Source: JBEBVQ01 sp964636205 (GTDB lineage Bacteria; Bacteroidota; Bacteroidia; Chitinophagales; Chitinophagaceae). From it: a stretch of 64,000 nt of DNA. This document shows positions 53,437-62,057 of this stretch, in pieces. The DNA is taken from positions 29,893 through 93,892 of the forward strand of contig CAZWPF010000001.1 in NCBI GenBank assembly GCA_964636205.1, read 5' to 3'. Made by a program: the position numbers and the translations under genes. A model generated the notes under the pieces. It had not been told where the DNA came from, ran no database searches, and was given only the letters and a program-made list of their open reading frames with translations. How positions within the stretch are numbered: the stretch's first letter is position 1; each line of letters begins with the position of its first letter.

Positions 53437-54237
53437 ATGAGATTAAGCAAAATAATTATAGCGACCTTAATCGGACTTATCGGAATGCTGCCGGCCAAAT
53501 CTCAGGATAATTTTTGTGGGATTACCAATACCAGTTTTCGCGACGGCGAAAAGTTGCAGTTCAGGGTGTATTACAACATGGGGGTGTTGTGGGTGCCGGC
53601 CGGTGATGCCAGCTTTAGCGTAACCCAGAAAAATTACAGTGGTCGCGAAGTTTATCATATTGTAGGCGAAGGTAAAACGCTGAAATCGTATGAATGGTTT
53701 TATAAGGTGCGAGATAGATATGAGACTTATATTGATAAGAAGACCCTGCTGCCTGTTAAATTCATCAGGAATGTGAATGAGGGTGGGTTCAAGATTTATA
53801 ATAATGTCACTTTTAATCAGGATATCGGACAGGCAATTTCTACCAAAGGCGTCTATACCGTACCTAAATGCATACAAGATGTAGTCTCCGCCATCTATTA
53901 CGCGAGAAACATCGATTACAACAAATATAAGCCCGGAGATAAGATTCCCTTTACTATGTTTTTGGATGATGAGGTTTACAATCTATACATAAGATATGAG
54001 GGAAAAGAAAAGATTAAGACCAAATATGGCACCTTCAATGCGATAAAAATAGTACCCTTACTTATTGAAGGAACCATCTTTGAAGGTGGGGAGAAGATGA
54101 TGGTCTGGGTAAGTGACGACAGTAATCACGTTCCTTTAAGAGTCGATAGTCCGATAATTGTCGGGAGTATCAAGGTTGACCTGGTTGGCTATGAGCAGCT
54201 TCGAAATCCGTTAAAAAGTTTGATCAGTAAAAACTAG
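53437..54237 (+). CDS. DUF3108 family secreted protein
   Basis: A 266-residue protein with a signal peptide (1-22) and a beta-rich body (RDGEKLQFRVYYNMGVLWVPAGDASF, YEWFYKVRDRYETYID) matching the DUF3108 family. Those proteins are exported beta-barrel-like proteins of unknown job, common in Bacteroidota. It follows the flippase-like gene by 49 bases and may be co-transcribed. Function unknown. Confidence 0.85.
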   Translation: MRLSKIIIATLIGLIGMLPAKSQDNFCGITNTSFRDGEKLQFRVYYNMGVLWVPAGDASFSVTQKNYSGREVYHIVGEGKTLKSYEWFYKVRDRYETYIDKKTLLPVKFIRNVNEGGFKIYNNVTFNQDIGQAISTKGVYTVPKCIQDVVSAIYYARNIDYNKYKPGDKIPFTMFLDDEVYNLYIRYEGKEKIKTKYGTFNAIKIVPLLIEGTIFEGGEKMMVWVSDDSNHVPLRVDSPIIVGSIKVDLVGYEQLRNPLKSLISKN

Positions 54238-54274
54238 TCCGCCAAGCGGTTTTGGGTGAACGGCGGTTTTCCTG

Positions 54275-54282
54275 TAAATTTG
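54275..54282 (+). promoter_or_regulatory. -7 promoter box of the paa operon
   Basis: TAAATTTG fits TAnnTTTG and lies 20 bases before the paaA ATG. Confidence 0.55.
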
Positions 54283-54302
54283 TGGGTATAAGCTAGTAGT
54301 TT

Positions 54303-55250
54303 ATGACTGTTCACTCATTTCAGGAAGAATTTGATCGGCGGATCAATAATGATATCAATATCGAGCCGCGCGACTGGATGCCGGATGAATATCGGAAGAC
54401 ACTTATTCGTCAGATATCTCAGCATGCACATAGTGAAATTGTAGGGATGTTGCCTGAGGGTAACTGGATCACCCGTGCCCCAAGTCTCCGTCGTAAGGCA
54501 GTATTGCTGGCTAAGGTTCAGGACGAAGCCGGGCATGGATTGTATCTGTATTCTGCTGCAGAAACACTTGGAATCAGCAGAGATGAAATGTTGGATCAGT
54601 TACATTCCGGTAAGGCTAAATATTCTTCCATCTTTAATTATCCTACGCTTAATTGGGCTGATATTGGTGCCATTGGCTGGTTGGTCGATGGTGCTGCAAT
54701 CATGAACCAGGTGCCGCTTTGCCGCACTTCTTACGGACCGTACGCCAGAGCTATGATCAGGGTTTGTAAAGAGGAGAGCTTTCACCAACGTCAGGGTTAT
54801 GAGATTATGCTCACATTGAGCCGCGGTACTGAAGTGCAGCGCAAAATGGCTCAGGATGCATTGAACAGATGGTGGTGGCCATCGCTGATGATGTTCGGTC
54901 CTCCCGATGACACCAGTAAGCATACTGCACAAAGCATGGCCTGGAAGATTAAACGCTTCACCAATGACGAATTGCGCCAAAAATTTGTCGATGTTACCGT
55001 AGAACAAGCGAGAATACTCGGATTAACTATTCCGGATAAGGATTTGAAATGGAATGAGGAGCGCGGGCATTATGACTATGGCGTTATCAATTGGGATGAA
55101 TTCTGGAATGTCGTGAAAGGTAACGGTCCTTGCAATAAGCAACGTCTCGAAGCCCGGAAAAGGGCTTGGGAAGAGGGGGCTTGGGTGCGTGAAGCTGCTT
55201 TGGCTTATTCAAAGAAAAAGAAGGCAGCAAGACAGGATGTAGCTGCTTAA
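54303..55250 (+). CDS. paaA: Phenylacetyl-CoA epoxidase oxygenase subunit PaaA
   Basis: A 315-residue di-iron subunit. The iron-binding helices include ILVQDEAGHGLYLY-like DEAGH (about 76-80) and CKEESFHQRQGYE (about 158-170), the two ExxH motifs of the bacterial multicomponent monooxygenase fold, with WITRAPSLRRK before them. PaaA carries the active site that epoxidises the ring of phenylacetyl-CoA. It begins a plus-strand run paaA-B-C-D with spacings of 32, 37 and 80 bases. Confidence 0.95.
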   Translation: MTVHSFQEEFDRRINNDINIEPRDWMPDEYRKTLIRQISQHAHSEIVGMLPEGNWITRAPSLRRKAVLLAKVQDEAGHGLYLYSAAETLGISRDEMLDQLHSGKAKYSSIFNYPTLNWADIGAIGWLVDGAAIMNQVPLCRTSYGPYARAMIRVCKEESFHQRQGYEIMLTLSRGTEVQRKMAQDALNRWWWPSLMMFGPPDDTSKHTAQSMAWKIKRFTNDELRQKFVDVTVEQARILGLTIPDKDLKWNEERGHYDYGVINWDEFWNVVKGNGPCNKQRLEARKRAWEEGAWVREAALAYSKKKKAARQDVAA

Positions 55251-55282
55251 AAAATTAATTGCTTCAAAATATTCTAGATAAA

Positions 55283-55585
55283 ATGTCAGAGCTAAATAAA
55301 GACCGCCAGGAATGGCCCCTTTGGGAGGTGTTCATACGCAGTAAGGCAGGATTGGATCATAAGCATGCAGGCAGTCTTCACGCTGCAGATGCGCGAATGG
55401 CCATTGAGAACGCCAGAGATGTGTATACCCGCAGAATGGAAGGTGTTAGTATATGGGTAGTGGAGAGCAAGCATATTCATGCCTCTGATCCCTACGAAGC
55501 TGCATCTCTGTTTGAGCCGGCTCAGGATAAGATTTACCGTCATCCAACTTTTTACAATCTTCCCGACGAGCTGAAGCACATGTAA
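55283..55585 (+). CDS. paaB: Phenylacetyl-CoA epoxidase subunit PaaB
   Basis: A 100-residue protein beginning MSELNKDRQEWPLWEVFIRSK. The pattern of WPLWEVFIRSKAGLDHKHAGSLHAADA matches PaaB, the small subunit of unclear but essential role in the complex. The ATG at 55283 is preferred to the in-frame TTG at 55259. It lies 32 bases after paaA. Confidence 0.92.
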   Translation: MSELNKDRQEWPLWEVFIRSKAGLDHKHAGSLHAADARMAIENARDVYTRRMEGVSIWVVESKHIHASDPYEAASLFEPAQDKIYRHPTFYNLPDELKHM

Positions 55586-55622
55586 TCTCGGGCCACACCT
55601 AAAGTTTTAAAAATAGAGTTAA

Positions 55623-56453
55623 ATGCCGGAAATATCTCAGCAGCAGGACTTACACCTTTTGAAATATGTATTGCAAATTGCGGACAATGCCTTGATTTTG
55701 GGGCACCGCATTAGCGAATGGTGTGGACACGGTCCAATTCTGGAACAGGATATAGCGCTCACCAATATGTCGCTGGATCACCTGGGTCAGGCAAGAAGTC
55801 TTTATCAATACGCCGCAGAACTATACAATCAGCTCCCCGATAAGGAGACAGTTTTTAATACCATTGCAACAGGTTTGCTAAATAACGGTCAGGCAGACGA
55901 GGATGACCTGGCATTTATGAGAGATGCTGCCGATTTCTACAATGTGCTGTTGGTTGAACAGCCTAATGGGGATTGGGCGCAGACAATTGCTCGTTCTTTT
56001 TACCAAGATAGTTTCAATTACTTCTTCTACCGTGCTTTGCAAAATGTAAATGACAGCAGTTTGGCAGCAATCGCGGAGAAGTCACTGAAAGAGGTATCTT
56101 ATCATTTGCGTTGGAGCAGTGAATGGGTCATACGTTTGGGCGATGGTACCGAAGAAAGTCGTGAGCGAATGCAAAGAGCTTTGGACGAGTTATGGGTGTA
56201 CACCGGTGAATTATTTAAGCCTTCAGTAGCAGAGCAAGCTGTTGCAGCCGTTGGGAAAGGTATATCAGGTGCAACTCTACATAAAGATTGGTTGGCTCAT
56301 GTGCAGCAGGTGATCGATGAAGCTACATTGACATTGCCCGAAGGAGCTTGGATGCAGGAAGGTGGGAAACAGGGTGTGCATAGCGAGCATCTGGGATTCA
56401 TCCTGGCAGAAATGCAGTTCATGCAAAGGGCTTACCCCGGTATGGAATGGTAG
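55623..56453 (+). CDS. paaC: Phenylacetyl-CoA epoxidase structural subunit PaaC
   Basis: A 276-residue helical protein of the ferritin-like fold that pairs with PaaA but lacks the di-iron ligands. Motifs ALILGHRISEWCGHGPILEQDIALTNMSLDHLGQARSLYQYAAEL are characteristic. It forms the PaaAC heterodimer of the epoxidase. It sits 37 bases after paaB and 80 bases before paaD. Confidence 0.95.
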   Translation: MPEISQQQDLHLLKYVLQIADNALILGHRISEWCGHGPILEQDIALTNMSLDHLGQARSLYQYAAELYNQLPDKETVFNTIATGLLNNGQADEDDLAFMRDAADFYNVLLVEQPNGDWAQTIARSFYQDSFNYFFYRALQNVNDSSLAAIAEKSLKEVSYHLRWSSEWVIRLGDGTEESRERMQRALDELWVYTGELFKPSVAEQAVAAVGKGISGATLHKDWLAHVQQVIDEATLTLPEGAWMQEGGKQGVHSEHLGFILAEMQFMQRAYPGMEW

Positions 56454-56533
56454 TCAGCAAGTTTAATGAGTAGCTCTTTGACCCGATTCTTGCACGACTG
56501 GATTGGGTTCTGCACATTTATTAGCATAGTAAC

Positions 56534-57037
56534 ATGGTGACGTTAAAAAAGGAACAAGTGATGGAATGGTTGGCGGATGTAACGGATCCTGAAGTTCCGG
56601 TACTTACGATAGCCGATCTTGGCATTGTACGAGACGTCGAGTTATTGCCATACCCGGACGGTGGTGTGGAAGCGAATATAGTCATTACACCCACTTATAG
56701 TGGCTGTCCGGCCATGGATGTAATCGGCATGAGTATTCGGATGGTATTGTTGAGTAAGGGAATTCGGAAGGTGAATATACAGACCAGATTAAGTCCGGCC
56801 TGGACTACCGACTGGATGAGTGAAGAGGGGAAGAGGAAGTTGAAGGAATACGGTATTGCGCCCCCAAGAACTCGGCAAGCAGATCCTTTAGCATTATTTC
56901 CCAGAACCGAAGTGCCCTGTCCGCGCTGTAATTCCACCGAAACTGAACTGATCAGTGAGTTTGGAGCGACTTCTTGTAAATCTCTTTATCGTTGCCTGAG
57001 CTGTAAGGAGCCGTTCGAGTACTTTAAATGTCACTGA
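56534..57037 (+). CDS. paaD: Phenylacetyl-CoA epoxidase accessory protein PaaD
   Basis: A 167-residue protein with an N-terminal DUF59/MIP18-like domain (VTDPEVPVLTIADLGIVRDV, TPTYSGCPAMDVI) and a C-terminal zinc-binding tail (CPRC ... CKSLYRCLSC). PaaD is thought to assist maturation of the iron centre. paaE, the reductase usually next, is not present; the following gene is rnc on the other strand. Confidence 0.93.
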   Translation: MVTLKKEQVMEWLADVTDPEVPVLTIADLGIVRDVELLPYPDGGVEANIVITPTYSGCPAMDVIGMSIRMVLLSKGIRKVNIQTRLSPAWTTDWMSEEGKRKLKEYGIAPPRTRQADPLALFPRTEVPCPRCNSTETELISEFGATSCKSLYRCLSCKEPFEYFKCH

Positions 57038-57047
57038 CAAAGGATAC

Positions 57048-57800
57048 TTAAGGATGGGAATCGGGAGCGATACCGTTTAGACCGGTATTACTGTTGATTT
57101 TTTCCAGTGCTATTTGAGCCGCTACCTGGCCTGCATCTTTCTTATTGAATCCCGAGCCGCTGGCGATGAGCTCTCCATCGATTAAAATACCGACGGTAAA
57201 CACCTTTCTATTACTTTCTACTTTTTCTTCCAGCAAGTCGAAGCTAAGATGATAATTGTTTTTTTGCGCCCAGCTAAGCAGTTGGTTTTTGAAATTGGTG
57301 TCGGTAGATTCTATTGTGGCGATATCTACATAGGGTTTAATCACCTGATTCAAAATAAACGATCTGGTCTTTTCAAAACCTTGATCTAGGTAAACGGCGC
57401 CGATTAAAGCTTCTAGCGCATTTCCGAAGATATGACTTCGACTCAGCCCCCTATCATTTTTATTGTACTGCACCAATTTATGTAGACCCATACGCATGGC
57501 TACATTATTGAGGGTTTCTCTTCTGACAATCCGGGAACGCATTTCGGTGAGAAAGCCTTCGGGCTGACTGGGATATTTCTTGAATAGATATTCGGCAACT
57601 ATAGCGCCGAGCATAGCATCTCCGAGAAATTCCAAGCGCTCGTTATTATTGGCAACATCGTCTGTTTTAGAACGATGCATTAACGCTAACTCGTAATAGT
57701 TGAGGTATCGCGGCTTGAAACCAATAATATGTTCCAGTTGTCGCGAGAGCGGGTTCTCCCGTTTAAAAATATTTAGGATGCGTAATGCGATACGCCGCAC
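57048..57800 (-). CDS. rnc: Ribonuclease III
   Basis: A 250-residue dsRNA endonuclease. The signature NERLEFLGDAMLG carries the catalytic Glu/Asp, and FGNALEALIGAVYLDQG is the second active-site helix. The C-terminal dsRBD contains the segment NQLLSWAQKNNYHLSFDLLEE. The start is GTG at 57800, 3 bases after the fabF stop. It processes rRNA precursors and structured mRNAs. It belongs to the acpP-fabF-rnc operon on the minus strand. Confidence 0.94.
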   Translation of the reverse strand: MRRIALRILNIFKRENPLSRQLEHIIGFKPRYLNYYELALMHRSKTDDVANNNERLEFLGDAMLGAIVAEYLFKKYPSQPEGFLTEMRSRIVRRETLNNVAMRMGLHKLVQYNKNDRGLSRSHIFGNALEALIGAVYLDQGFEKTRSFILNQVIKPYVDIATIESTDTNFKNQLLSWAQKNNYHLSFDLLEEKVESNRKVFTVGILIDGELIASGSGFNKKDAGQVAAQIALEKINSNTGLNGIAPDSHP

Positions 57801-57803
57801 GTT

Positions 57804-59063
57804 TTAGTCTTCGTATTTTTTGAAGATGATCGAGGCGTTGTGGCCGCCAAAACCGAAGGTATTACTTAAAGCCGCACGCACAACACGTTTTTGCGCTTTA
57901 TGGAATGTAAAGTTCAGTTGTGGATCGAATGCCGGGTCATCCGTAAAATGGTTAATAGTAGGCGGAATCATATCATGTTGAATCGCCAATATGCTTGCAA
58001 TTGCCTCAATGGCACCAGCAGCTCCCAATAAGTGGCCGGTCATCGATTTGGTAGAGCTGATATTGAGCTTATAAGCATGCTCTCCAAATACCCGCTGGAT
58101 AGCGGTAACCTCACTGATATCACCTAAAGGAGTAGATGTGCCGTGGACATTGATATAGTCGATGTCTTCCGGTGTCATTCCGGCATCGGCAAGTGCGTTC
58201 TTCATAACGTTGTAGGCACCTAATCCGTCGGGGTGAGGTGCTGTAAGATGGTGTGCATCGGCACTCATACCACCTCCGGCAACTTCTGCAAGAATGGGCA
58301 CTCCTCTGCGTTTGGCATGTTCTAATTCTTCCAAAACGATAGCTCCTGCGCCTTCACCCATTACAAACCCATCGCGATCGAGGTCGAATGGACGACTGGC
58401 AGTTTTGGGATCGTCGTTTCTTTCAGAAAGAGCTTTCATGGCATTGAACCCGCCAATTCCCGCTTCAGTTACTACCGCTTCAGATCCTCCGCAGACAAAA
58501 GCATCTGCTTTACCGAGGCGTATATAAGTGAGAGCGTCAATTATGGCGTTGGTTCCAGAAGCACAAGCACTGACAGTTGCAAAATTGGGACCACGGAAGC
58601 CATATTTCATAGAAATATGACCGGCAGCGATATCCAAAATGAGCTTTGGAATAAAGAAAGGATTGAATCGAGGTGTTCCATCACCTGCGTCAAATGCCTT
58701 CATTTCTTCAATGAAGGTGATCATACCGCCAATACCAGACGCGTGAATTACTCCTATACGATCCTGATCAATACCGGGATCAGTTAGACGAGCTTCACGT
58801 ACTGCCTGGTCGGCAGCTACCAGAGCGATTTGAGAGAATCGATCTAGTTTACGTGCTTCCTTACGCTCCATGTGATCTTCAGGGTTGAAGTTCTTCAGTT
58901 CACATGCGAAGCGTGTTCTGAACTTGGAAGCGTCAAACTGTTTAATGAAATCGGCGCCCGATACACCATTGACCAAACCTTCCCAATATTCAGATACGGT
59001 ATTGCCCAATGGCGTCAGGGCACCGATACCGGTAACGACTACTCGTTTTAACGGCAAATTCAT
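57804..59063 (-). CDS. fabF: 3-oxoacyl-ACP synthase II
   Basis: A 419-residue condensing enzyme of type II fatty-acid synthesis. The catalytic Cys is in SACASGTNAI (C167), with His in NVHGTSTPLGD and KSMTGHLLGAAG. It elongates acyl-ACP with malonyl-ACP. The ATG at 59063 (MNLPLKRVVVTGIGALTPLG) is preferred over the TTG at 59069. It is followed by rnc after 3 bases and preceded by acpP. Confidence 0.95.
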   Translation of the reverse strand: MNLPLKRVVVTGIGALTPLGNTVSEYWEGLVNGVSGADFIKQFDASKFRTRFACELKNFNPEDHMERKEARKLDRFSQIALVAADQAVREARLTDPGIDQDRIGVIHASGIGGMITFIEEMKAFDAGDGTPRFNPFFIPKLILDIAAGHISMKYGFRGPNFATVSACASGTNAIIDALTYIRLGKADAFVCGGSEAVVTEAGIGGFNAMKALSERNDDPKTASRPFDLDRDGFVMGEGAGAIVLEELEHAKRRGVPILAEVAGGGMSADAHHLTAPHPDGLGAYNVMKNALADAGMTPEDIDYINVHGTSTPLGDISEVTAIQRVFGEHAYKLNISSTKSMTGHLLGAAGAIEAIASILAIQHDMIPPTINHFTDDPAFDPQLNFTFHKAQKRVVRAALSNTFGFGGHNASIIFKKYED

Positions 59064-59097
59064 TAACAATTCAGTTACGATAAGTGTTGATTAGGAT

Positions 59098-59334
59098 TTA
59101 CTTTACGTGTTCTTCCAGATAAGTGATAGCCTGGCCAACAGTTGTGATGGTTTCAGCCTGCTCGTCAGGAATAGAGATGTTGAATTCTTTCTCAAATTCC
59201 ATGATCAACTCTACTGTATCCAGAGAGTCGGCACCGAGGTCATTGGTGAAACTAGCTTCTGTTGTAACCTCAGCTTCGTCGACACCTAATTTGTCCACAA
59301 TGATTTTTTTTACGCGAGTTGCAATGTCAGACAT
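59098..59334 (-). CDS. acpP: Acyl carrier protein
   Basis: A 78-residue acidic helical protein with the phosphopantetheine attachment site GADSLD (Ser37) and EFNISIPDEQAE. It carries the growing acyl chain in fatty-acid synthesis. It is first in the acpP-fabF-rnc operon, 34 bases before fabF. Confidence 0.96.
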   Translation of the reverse strand: MSDIATRVKKIIVDKLGVDEAEVTTEASFTNDLGADSLDTVELIMEFEKEFNISIPDEQAETITTVGQAITYLEEHVK

Positions 59335-59361
59335 GGCTATGTAATTTAATTTTTATGAGTG

Positions 59362-59369
59362 CAAAAATA
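59362..59369 (-). promoter_or_regulatory. -7 promoter box of the acpP-fabF-rnc operon
   Basis: Minus-strand TATTTTTG (59369 to 59362) fits TAnnTTTG and lies 27 bases before the acpP ATG. Confidence 0.5.
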
Positions 59370-59441
59370 TACTTTTCGGCATAAAGGACAAGAGAATTAA
59401 TTTTTTTGATTGGATCACTCAACAGGAATTAATCTCATTTA

Positions 59442-60110
59442 TCAATTATTCTCTTGATTATTAACAATATAACCATCTTTCATTTCTATTATTCGATCGG
59501 TCATTGCTGCCAGTTTTTCGTTGTGAGTGATCATAATAATGGTCTGACCCAACTGTTTTCGCAGGTCAAGAAACAATTGATGGATAGATTGTGCGTTCAA
59601 ACTATCGAGATTTCCGGTGGGTTCATCAGCCATTACAATCGAGGGACGATTCACCAAAGCCCGGGCAATAGCAACCCGCTGCTGCTCTCCTCCCGACATC
59701 TCCGAAGGTTTGTTATCCATACGCGCCGACAATCCCACTGTTTTCAGCATTTCCTTCGCCTCCGAGATCGCTGTCTTTTGAGATAAGCCCTTGATCCATA
59801 AGGGTATCGCTACATTCTCAGTGGCAGTAAATTCAGGCAATAAGTGGTGAAACTGAAAAACAAAGCCCAATTGCTCATTGCGAAAACGCGACTGCTTTCG
59901 GGAAGGTAAACGACCAATGTCCACCCCGTTAATTGTAACCGAACCCGCATCAGGCCGCTCTAAAGCACCTAGCAAGTGCAGCAAAGTACTCTTACCAGCG
60001 CCTGAAGGTCCCGTTATCGCAACTACCTCTCCTTGCTCGATCCGCAGAGATACATCGTTTACAACCGCCAGATTACCGTATTTTTTTTGTAGATTTTGAG
60101 CAATCAGCAT
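59442..60110 (-). CDS. ABC transporter ATPase, LolD-like
   Basis: A 222-residue ATPase: Walker A GPSGAGKSTLLHLLGALERPDAG, signature MSGGEQQRVAIARAL, Walker B IVMADEPTGNLDS. The LolD/MacB subgroup typically has FQFHHLLPEFTATENV, as seen here. LolD with LolC/LolE releases lipoproteins for transport to the outer membrane. No permease gene is adjacent, so the partner lies elsewhere. It stands alone upstream of the acpP operon on the same strand. Confidence 0.85.
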   Translation of the reverse strand: MLIAQNLQKKYGNLAVVNDVSLRIEQGEVVAITGPSGAGKSTLLHLLGALERPDAGSVTINGVDIGRLPSRKQSRFRNEQLGFVFQFHHLLPEFTATENVAIPLWIKGLSQKTAISEAKEMLKTVGLSARMDNKPSEMSGGEQQRVAIARALVNRPSIVMADEPTGNLDSLNAQSIHQLFLDLRKQLGQTIIMITHNEKLAAMTDRIIEMKDGYIVNNQENN

Positions 60111-60270
60111 GTCCTCAGTTTAAATAGAGCCGTTGAGTTTTATTATCGCCGGAAAGAATATTTTAAAACTAATCCACACCGACAAACATGTCGTTGAGCA
60201 GAACTAGTCCAGAATTTTCAATAGGTCGGCATTATAATCTCATGACCTCGCTAAGGTAGGTAAATAAAAT

Positions 60271-60300
60271 TTGTATTTCATGTGCGAACACTTACATTTG
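60271..60300 (+). promoter_or_regulatory. Predicted promoter of the DUF2795 gene
   Basis: TACATTTG (60293-60300) with a TTG at 60271-60273, a spacing of 19 bases, both fitting the Bacteroidota pattern. The rest of the divergent interval 60111-60335 has no other feature. Confidence 0.6.
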
Positions 60301-60335
60301 CGAAAATCGAAGAATAAACAATAAATTATAGTCAT

Positions 60336-60557
60336 ATGTTTTGGACGTTAGAATTAGCTTCCTATCTTGAGGATGCACCTTGGCCAGCAACAAAGGACGA
60401 ACTGATTGACTACGCTATTCGTTCGGGTGCCCCACTCGAAGTAATTGAGAACTTGCAGGAGCTTGAGGAGGAGAGTGAACTTTACGAGAGTATCGAGGAG
60501 ATTTGGCCGGACTATCCAACTCAGGACGATTTCTTCTTTCCGGAAGATGAATACTAA
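60336..60557 (+). CDS. DUF2795 family small protein
   Basis: A 73-residue acidic protein beginning MFWTLELASYLEDAPWPATKDELIDYAIRSGAPLEVIENL, a pattern of the DUF2795 family conserved across Bacteroidota. The very acidic C-terminus (DDFFFPEDEY) and small size suggest a regulatory or structural accessory role; function is unknown. Followed by a hairpin. Confidence 0.85.
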   Translation: MFWTLELASYLEDAPWPATKDELIDYAIRSGAPLEVIENLQELEEESELYESIEEIWPDYPTQDDFFFPEDEY

Positions 60558-60584
60558 TGAGGGGCTCGTTCTAATCTAATTTTT

Positions 60585-60611
60585 ATAGAGACAGGTTCAT
60601 CCTGTCTCTAT
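60585..60611 (+). terminator. Hairpin after the DUF2795 gene
   Basis: ATAGAGACAGG (60585-60595) pairs perfectly with CCTGTCTCTAT (60601-60611) across a 5-base loop. The following bases are only partly T-rich; an A/T run precedes the stem on the other strand. Confidence 0.6.
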
Positions 60612-60695
60612 GTGTATTTACGCATTTGTTTCCGCTTATTTTGTTTCCTTTGTATCCAACTGCCCCTTCGACTGGTAACGCGCAGATGAATATAA

Positions 60696-62057
60696 ATGCG
60701 GAATTTTCTAAGTACAATCAAGAATCAGGAGTTTTTCCGGAATGTCTTTACATTAGCCTCCGGAACAGCTATAGCTCAGGCAATCCCTCTGCTTGTGGCT
60801 CCCATTCTTACACGCATTTATAGTCCGGCCGACTTCGGTCTGCTGGCTGTGTTTATTTCCATCACCAGCCTGCTCGCAGTAGCCGTTACCGGTAGGTACG
60901 AACTGGCAATTCTGCTTCCCCGACAAAACAACAGGGCCAGAAGGTTGGTCCGCATGGCAATCAGTCTGACGGCAACATGCTCCCTCGCCCTTTTGGTGAT
61001 TCTCCTGCCGACCGGAAAACAAATTGCAAAGTTGTTTGCAGACCCAAGGATGGCTACCTGGATCTACTTTATTCCGCTCGCTGTCTTTCTTTGCGCTTGC
61101 TTCGAGGTGTTAAGATATTATGGAGTCAGAAAGAGGAAATATAAAATCATCGCAGGTTCACAAATGGTACGCTCCGCCACGGACAGCGGCACTCAGATGG
61201 GTCTGGGGGCAATAGGCGGACAAGGCTACGGACTGATTACAGCGTATCTGTTGTCACTATCCGTTGGTAATTTCAGACTGTGGAACTTTTTTAGAAAGGA
61301 ATCTATAGCCAAAGGGGAACTGAGTTGGTTTGAATTGAATGCCTGGCGAAAAATAGCCGGTAGATATCGCAAATTCCCTGGGTTTTCATTACCCGCACAG
61401 TTTCTTAATACCGCATCTCTGCAGTTGCCGATATTCACTTTCTCAGTCTTCTTTACCGGTGCCATAGCAGGCTGGTACGCGCTCGCGCAAAGGGTTCTGA
61501 ATGCACCAATGACATTGATTGGTACCGCGATCGGACAAGTGTACTTTCAGAAATCAGCAGAATTCAGTAGCGATCCTGAAAAATTAAAGCAGCTTACCTG
61601 GAATCTTTACCGAATTCTTCTCATTGTGGGAATCTTGCCACTAGGTGCAGTATTAGTCTTTGGGGATTTATTGTTCGGGTGGGTTTTCGGCGCAGAATGG
61701 ACCAACGCAGGTAACTACGCGAGCATGCTTAGCGTTTGGATCTTGTTCGTTTTCATTTCGTCTCCTTTGTCAAACTTGTTTTATGTGCAAGAACGACAAA
61801 GGCAGGGGCTTGTTCTACAGGCTGTGATTTTTGCGTCCAGATTTTTAGTGGTAGCAGTCTGTGTTTTATGGCATCTAGATGCTTATTATACCGTAGCATT
61901 ATTCGGCGCAGTCGGCGCATTGATTTTCTTCGGACTCATCTGCCATTTACTAGCAAGAGTCGGTATCAAAATTTTCAACATCATTATCTTTACGACTGCA
62001 GTGCTAGCCGCTGTACTCCTTCCAATGCTGTTAATTCGGTTCCTGATATGGATGTAG
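60696..62057 (+). CDS. Wzx-like polysaccharide flippase (MOP superfamily)
   Basis: A 453-residue polytopic protein with 12 or more helices. The first helix (NVFTLASGTAIAQAIPLLVAPILTRIYSPADFGLLAVFI) and the pattern of basic loops match Wzx/RfbX transporters that flip lipid-linked oligosaccharide to the periplasm. It is the first gene of a second polysaccharide cluster, 138 bases after the DUF2795 gene. The next gene starts 10 bases inside it. Confidence 0.9.
   Translation: MRNFLSTIKNQEFFRNVFTLASGTAIAQAIPLLVAPILTRIYSPADFGLLAVFISITSLLAVAVTGRYELAILLPRQNNRARRLVRMAISLTATCSLALLVILLPTGKQIAKLFADPRMATWIYFIPLAVFLCACFEVLRYYGVRKRKYKIIAGSQMVRSATDSGTQMGLGAIGGQGYGLITAYLLSLSVGNFRLWNFFRKESIAKGELSWFELNAWRKIAGRYRKFPGFSLPAQFLNTASLQLPIFTFSVFFTGAIAGWYALAQRVLNAPMTLIGTAIGQVYFQKSAEFSSDPEKLKQLTWNLYRILLIVGILPLGAVLVFGDLLFGWVFGAEWTNAGNYASMLSVWILFVFISSPLSNLFYVQERQRQGLVLQAVIFASRFLVVAVCVLWHLDAYYTVALFGAVGALIFFGLICHLLARVGIKIFNIIIFTTAVLAAVLLPMLLIRFLIWM

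Noticed and set aside
61736..62047. Longer reading frame in front of the asparagine-synthase-like gene
   Set aside because: It overlaps the Wzx coding region in another frame and starts with no conserved domain. The family N-terminal domain begins right after the ATG at 62048.
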